DNA of 27,556 nucleotides, taken from JAVBNC01 sp031551765. Lineage in GTDB: Bacteria; Desulfobacterota; Desulfovibrionia; Desulfovibrionales; Desulfovibrionaceae. A model generated the notes under the pieces. That model saw only the letters and a program-made list of their open reading frames with translations. It was not told the DNA's origin and ran no database searches. The first letter of the stretch is position 1. Every line of letters begins with the position of its first letter. The stretch spans positions 1-27,556 of the forward strand of contig JAVBNC010000115.1 in NCBI GenBank assembly GCA_031551765.1, given 5' to 3'. Of the stretch, positions 7,201 through 13,540 are shown piece by piece. The position numbers and the translations under genes were made by a program.

Positions 7201-7977
7201 ATGACAGACTTTTCCCCCGAAGAAACCGCCGCGCTCCAGGAGCGCTTCCTGGCCGTGCGCGAACGGCTGGAGCGGGCCGCCAAGGCCAGCGGCCGGGCGC
7301 TTTCCGATATCGCCCTGCTTGCGGTGTCAAAAGTCCATCCCCCGGAGGCCGTGGCGGCTCTGGCGGGCTTTTGGGGCTCGCTGGCGGCGGAGCGTTTCGG
7401 CACCCCGGCCTTTGGCGAAAACTATGTCCAGGAAGCCCTGGAAAAACAGACCGCCGTGGCCGGGATAGCGGCATCCGGCGCGCTGGAATGGCATTTTATC
7501 GGCCACGTGCAGAGCAGAAAGGCCAGGGACGTGGCCGGCCGTTTCCGGCTCATCCACACCCTGGATTCCGTGAAACTGGCCCGTAACTTGCATAAATTCC
7601 TGGCGGAAGATGCCGCCCAAGGGCGGGAACGGACCCAGGACGTTCTGGTGCAGGTCAATGTGGGGCGGGAGCCGCAGAAATCCGGCGTGCTGCCGGAAGA
7701 CGCCCCGGCCCTGCTGGAAGAGCTGCGCGGCCTGCCGCATCTTGCCGTGCACGGGCTGATGTGCATTCCCCCTTTCGGGGACGGCCCGGAAATAAGCCGC
7801 CCGCACTTTGTCGCCCTGCGCGAACTGCGGGACAGGCTGGAAAAGCAAACCGGCCTTCGCCTGCCGCACTTGTCCATGGGCATGTCCCACGACTTTGAGC
7901 TGGCCATAGGCGAAGGCGCGACCATAGTACGGGTGGGCACGGACATATTCGGGGCCCGCCCCCGGCGGGAGGGGTAG
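7201..7977 (+). CDS. YggS-family pyridoxal phosphate-binding protein (PLP homeostasis)
   Basis: This 258-residue protein belongs to the YggS/PROSC/YBL036C family, which binds PLP but has no known catalytic activity and maintains vitamin B6 and amino-acid balance. The PLP lysine is K44 in LLAVSKVHPPEAV. Other family signatures are the GENYVQEAL segment, EWHFIGHVQSRKAR, VLVQVNVGREPQKSGV and the C-terminal LSMGMSHDFELAIGEG followed by TIVRVGTDIFGAR, which lines the phosphate pocket. The length is slightly above the usual 230. It follows era closely and precedes motA by 58 bp. The Shine-Dalgarno is weak (TAGG), which suggests coupling to era translation. Confidence 0.93.
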   Translation: MTDFSPEETAALQERFLAVRERLERAAKASGRALSDIALLAVSKVHPPEAVAALAGFWGSLAAERFGTPAFGENYVQEALEKQTAVAGIAASGALEWHFIGHVQSRKARDVAGRFRLIHTLDSVKLARNLHKFLAEDAAQGRERTQDVLVQVNVGREPQKSGVLPEDAPALLEELRGLPHLAVHGLMCIPPFGDGPEISRPHFVALRELRDRLEKQTGLRLPHLSMGMSHDFELAIGEGATIVRVGTDIFGARPRREG

Positions 7978-8035
7978 TTTTTCCCTGTCCCCGCGTTTCT
8001 GGCTTACGCAGCTTTAAGGATACAAAGGGGTACGG

Positions 8036-8794
8036 ATGGATCTCGCAACACTGCTCGGCATGGTCGTTTCCTTCGGCCTTATCTCCATGGCGCTCATGAG
8101 CGGCGGCTCGCCCCTGACGTTCATCGACGGCGCCTCCATGCTCATCGTGTTCGGCGGCACCATTGGCGCCACACTGACCCACTATCCGCTTGGCACGGTG
8201 CTCAGCGTGGGCAAGGTTATCCGCAAGACCATGGTCGGGCAGAGCCCTTCCACCAACGCCATTGTCGACCAGATCGTGGATTTCGCCAACCGCGCCCGGC
8301 GGGAGGGCATTCTGGCCCTGGAACCCCTGGTCAAGAGCCTGGATGACGCGTACCTGCGCAAAGGTCTGCAGCTCACTGTGGACGGCCTGGAACCCGGCGC
8401 CATCCAGGAGATCATGGAAGCGGAAATCAATAATACCGAAGGCCGCCACGAAACCGGCATCGAGCTGCTCAACGCGCTGGCCGCCTATGCGCCGGCGCTA
8501 GGCATGATCGGCACGGTTATCGGCCTGGTGCAGATGCTGCAGAACATGAGCGACCCCAGCACCATCGGCCCGTCCATGGCTGTCGCCCTCATCACCACCT
8601 TTTACGGCGCCGTTTTGGCCAACCTGGTCTTTCTGCCCATGGTGGGCAAGCTCAAGCACCGTTCCAAGGAAGAAATCCACATCATGGAAATGCAGATGGA
8701 AGGGGTGCTGGGCATTTCCCGGGGCGAGAACCCGCGCATTATCCAGGAAAAACTCTCCAGCTTCCAGCCGCCCAAAGAGCGGAAGGCCTCCTAG
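8036..8794 (+). CDS. motA: Flagellar motor stator protein MotA (PomA-like)
   Basis: This 252-residue inner-membrane protein has four hydrophobic segments and the large cytoplasmic loop of MotA/PomA. Loop charges that contact FliG are present (R88, R89, E90, E96). The two conserved prolines are P153 (TM3) and P201 (after TM4). By alignment from memory with Vibrio PomA, the polar residues tied to Na+ use are all kept: D31, T160, T188 and N196, matching PomA D31, T158, T186 and N194. This suggests a sodium-driven stator, an inference. An AAAGGGG lies just before ATG. It is the first gene of flagellar cluster 1 and sits 31 bp before two motB-type genes. No sigma-54 site is evident in the 58-bp gap upstream. 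Confidence 0.95.
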   Translation: MDLATLLGMVVSFGLISMALMSGGSPLTFIDGASMLIVFGGTIGATLTHYPLGTVLSVGKVIRKTMVGQSPSTNAIVDQIVDFANRARREGILALEPLVKSLDDAYLRKGLQLTVDGLEPGAIQEIMEAEINNTEGRHETGIELLNALAAYAPALGMIGTVIGLVQMLQNMSDPSTIGPSMAVALITTFYGAVLANLVFLPMVGKLKHRSKEEIHIMEMQMEGVLGISRGENPRIIQEKLSSFQPPKERKAS

Positions 8795-8825
8795 GGCTGC
8801 CCCTAGCGGGGAACAGGACACGGCC

Positions 8826-9656
8826 ATGGCCAGACGCAAAAAATCAGGCGGCGGAGAAGAGGGGCCCGCGTGGCTCATCACCTTTTCCGACCTCATGACC
8901 CTGCTGCTGACCTTTTTCGTGCTGCTGGTGAGCATGTCCGTTATTGACGAGCGCAGCAAACTGGTGGTGCTCAGTTCGGTTTCCTCGTCGTTCGGCATCG
9001 GGTCCAGCCAGTTCAACCCCAAGTCGCCGGAAGACAAACTCACCCGCGTGGAACCGGGCGCCATGATGGAAGAGGACATGGACTCCATCAAGGACCTGCT
9101 GTGGGAAGACACGCGCCATGACCTGAATTTCCAGGAAAACCGCTTCGTGCAGATTCTGTCCATCAACAGCGAGGTGCTGTTCGCGCCGGGCACGTCCACG
9201 CTCAGCCCCGGCGGCATGACGCTGCTGGACAGAATGCTCCCCTATTTGCGGCGCATCCGCTACCCCCTGCTGGTGGCCGGGCATACGGCCAACCGCCGGG
9301 ACGAGGAAAGGGAAAAGTACGCGGTGGACCTGAACGTGGACAAAATGGATTCCACCTGGCCCCTTTCCCTGGCCCGGGCCCACGCCGTATACCGCCACCT
9401 GGCCACGGGCGGCATACCCCCGGACCGCTTGAGCCTGGAAGCGTTCGGCCAGTATAGGCCGCGCTTTCCGGACCGCAGCCCGGAAGGGCGCCTCCAGAAC
9501 AGGCGGGTGGACCTGGTGCTTGATAAGCGCAACGCGCCGGAAATATTGCAGATGGAAAAGGACAAAACCCCGCCCGCGCCCTCCAGGTACTTCCAGTTCA
9601 AGGGCTTCAGCTTTGACCTGGACGCCGCCCCGCGCGGCGCCGCCGGAGGCCGCTGA
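8826..9656 (+). CDS. MotB-type stator protein with divergent OmpA domain (first paralogue)
   Basis: This 276-residue protein has a single N-terminal transmembrane helix (about 16-38) with the ion-binding aspartate D22 in the FSDLMTLLLTF motif, followed by a plug/linker and an OmpA-like peptidoglycan-binding domain (about 115-235). The OmpA domain is unusual. Where MotB/OmpA proteins have a T-D pair, this one reads GHTANRR (T154, A155), then a charged insertion to about residue 177 before LARAHAV. NRRVDL at 225-230 is retained. A C-terminal tail of about 40 residues extends beyond the domain. The stop overlaps the next start (TGATG at 9654-9658), so translation is coupled. It presumably forms a stator with MotA alone or together with the second paralogue. 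Confidence 0.9.
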   Translation: MARRKKSGGGEEGPAWLITFSDLMTLLLTFFVLLVSMSVIDERSKLVVLSSVSSSFGIGSSQFNPKSPEDKLTRVEPGAMMEEDMDSIKDLLWEDTRHDLNFQENRFVQILSINSEVLFAPGTSTLSPGGMTLLDRMLPYLRRIRYPLLVAGHTANRRDEEREKYAVDLNVDKMDSTWPLSLARAHAVYRHLATGGIPPDRLSLEAFGQYRPRFPDRSPEGRLQNRRVDLVLDKRNAPEILQMEKDKTPPAPSRYFQFKGFSFDLDAAPRGAAGGR

Positions 9657-10384
9657 TGGCGCGCAAGGAAAAAAAAGGCGGCGGAGGCGGAGGCGCCAGC
9701 TGGCTGGTGACCTTTTCCGACCTGATGACCCTGCTGCTGACCTTTTTCGTGCTGCTGCTCAGCATGTCCTCCATGGACAAGACGCTGCTGACCAGGATAA
9801 GCCCGCTGACCAGCGACGTTTCCATTATCGACCACAGCGGCAGGGGAAAAATTCCGGACCGCATCCGGCTGCTGCTGGATATCCTGCGCGAGCCCAGCAC
9901 CATTCTGGACAAGCTGGACCGCTTCAAGGATCTGCTCTTTCCCAATGAGGTCTTGCCTCCGGAGCTTTCCCCCGGTAAATTTGACGAAAATGTACGGATT
10001 CTGGCGCACCCGGAAGGGGTTGTCATAGTTTTGACGGAAGAGCTGCTGTTCCCGCAGGGGGGCTACACGCTGCCGCCCGCGGCCAAAAAACTGCTGGAAG
10101 CCATGGTTCCGCTTCTGCACTACAGTTCCGCGGACGTGAACATCAGCGGGCACACGGACAACGCGTCCCCGGCCGGGGTGGACCCCTACACCCTGTCCGG
10201 CCGGCGGGCCATGAGTGTGCTGGAATACTTTCTGCAACAGAAATTCAAACCCTCCAGGTTTTCCGTCAGCGGGTACGGGCCGGACAAGCCGCTTATGCCC
10301 AACGACAGCCCCGCGCACATGGGGAAAAACCGGCGGGTGGAACTTTTGCTCAAAACCACCCAGTGGCTGGGGCGCTATCAATAG
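9656..10384 (+). CDS. motB: MotB-type stator protein (second paralogue)
   Basis: This 242-residue protein has the same plan as the gene before it: a lysine/glycine-rich N terminus, one transmembrane helix with the ion-binding D22, and a C-terminal OmpA-like domain. Here the peptidoglycan-binding signature is canonical: GHTDNA (T167, D168), SGRRA and NRRVEL at 225-230. It is therefore the better candidate for the standard MotB/PomB role: anchoring the stator to the cell wall and forming the ion channel with MotA. It starts inside the stop codon of the first paralogue. The segment coding for the transmembrane helix is almost identical in DNA to that of the first paralogue. The following gap to fliL is long (183 bp) and structured. 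Confidence 0.93.
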   Translation: MARKEKKGGGGGGASWLVTFSDLMTLLLTFFVLLLSMSSMDKTLLTRISPLTSDVSIIDHSGRGKIPDRIRLLLDILREPSTILDKLDRFKDLLFPNEVLPPELSPGKFDENVRILAHPEGVVIVLTEELLFPQGGYTLPPAAKKLLEAMVPLLHYSSADVNISGHTDNASPAGVDPYTLSGRRAMSVLEYFLQQKFKPSRFSVSGYGPDKPLMPNDSPAHMGKNRRVELLLKTTQWLGRYQ

Positions 10385-10385
10385 G

Positions 10386-10549
10386 GCATTTTACCCTTGG
10401 AATTTTATTGCTGACAAAATGCTCCGGCCTTGCGAAGCGAAGCGTACAAGGCCCGCGAAATTGGCGCAGGCGGGCTTTGCCCGCCGTTAAGCGACAATCG
10501 CAAAGCGAAACAGCTCTAGACTATGCCGGAAAACGTCCCTCGTTCCGGC
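10386..10549 (+). other. Structured intercistronic element between motB and fliL
   Basis: No gene is seen in this gap, which instead contains a string of stems: GCATTTT 10386-10392 with AAAATGC 10416-10422; GGCCTTG 10426-10432 with CAAGGCC 10447-10453, whose loop contains GCGAAGCGAAG; GGCGGGC-TTT-GCCCGCC 10469-10485; and GCCGGAA 10525-10531 with TTCCGGC 10543-10549. It ends just before the GGAG that serves fliL. The order of an A/T stem, a hairpin with the shared loop and a short GC hairpin is like that of the element at 2274-2411. Its function is unknown; it may set mRNA stability or relative expression of stator and fliL. Confidence 0.6.
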
Positions 10550-10567
10550 GGATGAAGGAGAAGGCGC

Positions 10568-11074
10568 ATGGCTGACGACGACAAGCCCAAAAAGAAGGGC
10601 GGCATCCTCAAGTGGATACTCATCCTGCTGATGCTGCTCGCCTTGGCCGGCGGCGGGGTCTGGTATTATTTTTTCTCCACGCTGCCGGGCAGCAAGAACG
10701 CGGCTGCCGCGTCCGTCGCGGGCGGCGGTACCGTCACCAAAACCGTGGCCGCGCCCAGCGCGCCTTCCAACGCCCTGCCCACCAAGGAGCTGAAACCCTT
10801 CCTGGTGAACCTGGCGGATCCTTTGGGCAAACGCTATATCAAGCTGACCTTTGAAGTGGAAATGAGCGGCCCCCAGGTGGGCGCGGAACTGGACGCCCAG
10901 AACGCCAGGATACGCGACGCCGTCATCATGCTGCTGTCCAGCAAGACCTACGCGGACCTTGCGCCAACTGAGAGTAAACTGGTATTGCAGAACGAACTCG
11001 TGGACAGGCTGAACAAAATCCTGGGCGGGCCGAAAATTACACGCGTCTTTTTCACCGACATGGTGATTCAGTAA
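10568..11074 (+). CDS. fliL: Flagellar basal body-associated protein FliL
   Basis: This is a 168-residue single-pass membrane protein: a positively charged N terminus, a transmembrane helix at about 12-36, an Ala/Ser-rich linker, and a periplasmic stomatin-like domain. The family signature near residues 115-150 is clear: RIRDAVIMLLSSKTYADL, then a stretch with E137 and the LQNELVDRLN helix, ending in VFFTDMVIQ. FliL forms rings around stator units and supports torque, which fits its position right after the stator genes. GAAGGAGAAGGCGC precedes ATG. The normal length and intact ends indicate a complete gene. It is followed by fliN after 28 bp. Confidence 0.93.
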   Translation: MADDDKPKKKGGILKWILILLMLLALAGGGVWYYFFSTLPGSKNAAAASVAGGGTVTKTVAAPSAPSNALPTKELKPFLVNLADPLGKRYIKLTFEVEMSGPQVGAELDAQNARIRDAVIMLLSSKTYADLAPTESKLVLQNELVDRLNKILGGPKITRVFFTDMVIQ

Positions 11075-11102
11075 CCTTAAGCCCCTTTTTGAGGAACCGA
11101 CC

Positions 11103-11639
11103 ATGGCCGACGAAAAAGATCAAGACGCTCTTGCCGCGGAATGGGCGGCCGCCCTGGAACAGCAGGAAGCCGAAGAGCAGCCCGCAGCACCCGCTCCCGC
11201 CGGCGGCGCCATGAGCGACGACGCCAAGCTGGCGGCGGAATGGGCCGCGGCCCTCGCTTCCGATGAGCAGGAAGCCGTGAAACAGGACAAGGCCAAGGCC
11301 ACCCTGGCGTCCCAGGCCAGCACCGCCACGTTCAAGGACCTGACGGAAGAGGCCAAAACCCCCAGGGTGGACAGCGGCCGCCGGGAGCTGGACTTTATTC
11401 TGGATATCCCGCTGGACGTTTCAGCGGAACTGGGCCGCACCAAGCTGCTCATTAACGAGCTTTTGCAACTCGGGCAGGGCTCCGTGGTGGAACTGGACAA
11501 GCTGGCCGGGGAACCCCTGGAAGTGTACGTCAACGGCAAACTGGTGGCCCGGGGCGAAGCCGTGGTCATCAACGAAAAATTCGGCGTGCGCCTGACGGAC
11601 ATCATCAGCCCCATTGAGCGCGTCAAGCAGTTGGGGTGA
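11103..11639 (+). CDS. fliN: Flagellar switch protein FliN
   Basis: This is a 178-residue C-ring component. The C-terminal SpoA (FliN/FliM) domain covers about 97-178: LDFILDIPLDVSAELGRTK, LLQLGQGSVVELDKLAGEPL, then the VNGKLVARGEAVVINEKFGV strands and a closing IISPIERVKQLG. FliN forms the base of the rotor switch and docks the export ATPase regulator FliH. The N-terminal 95 residues are acidic and alanine-rich and carry a repeated motif, LAAEWAAAL at 10-18 and again at 43-51, which looks like a short binding helix. GAGGAACCGACC precedes ATG. It is longer than enteric FliN (137 residues) because of this extension. Confidence 0.94.
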   Translation: MADEKDQDALAAEWAAALEQQEAEEQPAAPAPAGGAMSDDAKLAAEWAAALASDEQEAVKQDKAKATLASQASTATFKDLTEEAKTPRVDSGRRELDFILDIPLDVSAELGRTKLLINELLQLGQGSVVELDKLAGEPLEVYVNGKLVARGEAVVINEKFGVRLTDIISPIERVKQLG

Positions 11640-11730
11640 TTTCAATTTCAAACCAAACGCGCCCTGGCGGTTGATTTGAAATTGAAATGGGCCGCGACCT
11701 CGCGGCCCCGGCGCGCAGCGCCGTGTTTTT
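11639..11730 (+). terminator. Inverted repeat plus two GC hairpins and T-run after fliN (possible attenuator)
   Basis: Overlapping the last base of fliN, arms 11639-11652 and 11675-11688 are perfect 14-bp reverse complements. They are followed by GGGCCGCG-ACCT-CGCGGCCC (11689-11708) and CGGCGC-GCA-GCGCCG (11709-11723), then TGTTTTT. The last hairpin and T-run look like an intrinsic terminator inside the flagellar cluster, so fliO, fliP and fliQ may be expressed at a lower level or from their own promoter in 11731-11819, which I cannot place. Confidence 0.5.
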
Positions 11731-11819
11731 ACTTTCGCGGGTCACAGTCTGTAGCAAGGCCTCATCCTTTTCGGGCGCTACACAAAGCTATACGGCACAA
11801 TCAAACAAAAACGGATACA

Positions 11820-12284
11820 ATGAACGCGACACTCGGCAACAGCACGTACCGGGCGCTGGTGAACGCCACCGTCCAGGGCGCGGACGCGGCAACGCAGGGC
11901 GTAAGCACCCTGGCCCGGCCGGAAGGCCTGGTTTCCTGGGGCGGCTATTTTCAGGCCCTGGCCGTGCTTTGTCTTATCATTGCCGCGCTGTGGGCCGGGC
12001 TGTGGTATCTGAAACGCCGGGGCGGCCTGCGGCTGCCAGGCATGAGCAACGACCTGGCCGTGGAAAGCCGCATGAGCCTTGGCCCGAAGAAAAATCTTAT
12101 GGTGGTACGCTTCTTGAATAAGCGCTTACTGCTGGGAGTGACCGACCAGCAGATAACCTTGCTCACGGAGCTGTCCGACCATGATGACCCAGAGCCGCAC
12201 CGCGCGGGAACAACGCCAAAACCCGCTTCTTTCAAAGAGATTCTCGACGCAGCCGACTCTTCCCGGCCGGGCGATAACGCATGA
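11820..12284 (+). CDS. fliO: Flagellar export-gate assembly protein FliO
   Basis: This is a 154-residue bitopic membrane protein with a transmembrane helix at about 42-64 (FQALAVLCLIIAALWAGLWY), a following basic KRRGG segment, and the FliO-type cytoplasmic domain: VESRMSLGPKKNLMVVRF, LLLGVTDQQITLL. FliO is a chaperone-like factor that stabilises FliP during assembly of the type III export gate. The frame is open from 11676, but that stretch lies within the repeats after fliN and encodes nothing family-like. ATG at 11820 gives the normal length, though its Shine-Dalgarno is weak. The 3' end overlaps the open frame of fliP by up to 104 bases. The last residues, SFKEILDAAD and on, look genuine. 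Confidence 0.85.
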   Translation: MNATLGNSTYRALVNATVQGADAATQGVSTLARPEGLVSWGGYFQALAVLCLIIAALWAGLWYLKRRGGLRLPGMSNDLAVESRMSLGPKKNLMVVRFLNKRLLLGVTDQQITLLTELSDHDDPEPHRAGTTPKPASFKEILDAADSSRPGDNA

Positions 12285-13068
12285 GGCGGCTCTTTCGCGC
12301 CTTTCCCCGCGCGCCTTTTTATCCGTCCTTTTTTTGACGCTGCTTACCGTCCTGGCCCTGACGGGCGTTGCCCACGCCGCCCAGGACGTGGTCATGCCCA
12401 ATTTCCAGCTCAGCCTGTCCGGCGGCACCAAAGAGCCTGAAAAAATCTCGCTGCTGCTGGAAATCCTCTTTCTGCTCACCGTGCTTTCCATGGCCCCGGC
12501 CATTGTGCTGACAGTGACCAGCTTCACCCGCATCATCATCGTTTTCCACTTCGCGCGCCAAGCGCTGGGCGTGCAGCAGCTGCCGCCCAACCAGGTGCTG
12601 GTCAGCCTGGCCATTTTCATGTCCGTGGCCATCATGCTGCCCGTGGGCAAGGAGATCAACACCCAGGCCCTGCAGCCGTATATGGAAGAGCGCATCGGGT
12701 TTACCGAAGCCCTGCAGAACGCCGAAAAGCCCCTGCGCGGCTTTCTCTTCAAGCACACCCGCGAGAAAGACCTCTCCGTTTTCTACTCCATCTCCAAGAT
12801 GGAACGCCCCAGAACCAAGGACGACGTGCCCACCATCGCGCTGGCAGCCGCCTTTGTCATCAGCGAGCTGAAAACCGGCTTCATCATAGGCTTCCTCATC
12901 TACATCCCTTTTCTGATCCTGGACATGGTGGTTTCAAGCATCCTGCTGGCCATCGGCATGATGATGCTCCCACCCATGATGGTTTCAACCCCATTCAAGC
13001 TATTGCTCTTCGTCATGGTGGACGGTTGGAATTTACTTGTCGGCTCGCTGGTCAACAGCTTCATGTGA
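12181..13068 (+). CDS. fliP: Flagellar export-gate protein FliP (start uncertain)
   Basis: FliP forms the pentameric core of the flagellar type III export gate. The mature region is a perfect family match: LTVTSFTRIIIVFHFARQAL, PPNQVLVSLAIF, a conserved block ending in KPLRGFLFKHTREKDL, FVISELKTGFIIGF, and the end GMMMLPPMMVSTPFKLLLF then DGWNLLVGSL. A signal peptide ends at AHA, before AQD. The start is unclear. In this frame the only ATG codons (12181, 12184) give a 295-residue protein that overlaps fliO by 104 bases, with GGAG at 12167-12170. A second ATG at 12281 overlaps the fliO stop (ATGA) and begins MRRLFRAF, like E. coli FliP, but is in another frame and stops at 12335 after a run of seven T. 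A -1 shift there would restore FliP. Confidence 0.9.
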   Translation: MMTQSRTAREQRQNPLLSKRFSTQPTLPGRAITHEAALSRLSPRAFLSVLFLTLLTVLALTGVAHAAQDVVMPNFQLSLSGGTKEPEKISLLLEILFLLTVLSMAPAIVLTVTSFTRIIIVFHFARQALGVQQLPPNQVLVSLAIFMSVAIMLPVGKEINTQALQPYMEERIGFTEALQNAEKPLRGFLFKHTREKDLSVFYSISKMERPRTKDDVPTIALAAAFVISELKTGFIIGFLIYIPFLILDMVVSSILLAIGMMMLPPMMVSTPFKLLLFVMVDGWNLLVGSLVNSFM

Positions 13069-13078
13069 GGAACGCGCT

Positions 13079-13348
13079 ATGACTCAGGAATTCGTTATCG
13101 GCTTTGCCCGTCAGGCCATTGAACTCACGCTGCTCGTCTCTTTGCCCATGCTGCTGGTGGGCCTGGCCGTGGGCCTGATCGTCAGCATCATCCAGGCCGC
13201 CACCCAGATCCAGGAAGCGACCCTGTCCTTCATCCCCAAAATCATCTCCATTTTCGTGGCGCTGCTCATCTCTTTCCCCTGGATCATGGACAAGATGCTT
13301 ACCTTCACCACGGACGTGTTTCTCCACTTTCCCAACTATATCCGTTAG
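13079..13348 (+). CDS. fliQ: Flagellar export-gate protein FliQ
   Basis: This 89-residue protein has two transmembrane helices (about 14-37 and 52-76) and the standard FliQ length. Signatures include TQEFVIGFARQAIELTLL, the LVGLAVGLIVSIIQAATQIQ segment, and EATLSFIPKI before the second helix. FliQ subunits pack around the FliP/FliR core of the export gate. GAGGAACGCGCT precedes ATG and overlaps the end of fliP, so the two are translationally coupled; an upstream in-frame ATG at 13037 lies inside fliP and is unlikely. Genomes often have fliR next, but here a hairpin ends the cluster. Confidence 0.93.
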   Translation: MTQEFVIGFARQAIELTLLVSLPMLLVGLAVGLIVSIIQAATQIQEATLSFIPKIISIFVALLISFPWIMDKMLTFTTDVFLHFPNYIR

Positions 13349-13360
13349 CATAGCCTGAAC

Positions 13361-13399
13361 ACGAAAGCGCCGCGCCCTGAAGGGGACGCGGCGTTTCGT
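13361..13399 (+). terminator. Probable terminator after fliQ
   Basis: ACGAAA (13361-13366) pairs with TTTCGT (13394-13399), and CGCCGCG (13368-13374) with CGCGGCG (13387-13393). A one-base bulge and a short CCC/GGG inner pairing are also present. The hairpin begins 12 bp after the fliQ stop. The T-run is part of the stem rather than after it, so termination strength is uncertain. The rest of the gap to 13540 shows no convincing gene. Confidence 0.6.
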
Positions 13400-13540
13400 T
13401 ATGGTACTGCCGTTGCGCGCTGCTTGGACCTGGGGCGGGGCCTGACAGGGAAAATTCCTTGTCCAGCTCTTTGTGCATATCCGCCACCCCCGCCGAAGCC
13501 CGTCCCTTGATCTTTCGGCCCGTCCGGGTCAGTATCGGCC

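Noticed and set aside
13305..13487. Small - strand frame of 60 codons (starts MADMHKELDKEF) after fliQ
   Set aside because: It begins with GTG, has no good ribosome binding site, runs through the terminator hairpin and into fliQ, and has no recognisable family.
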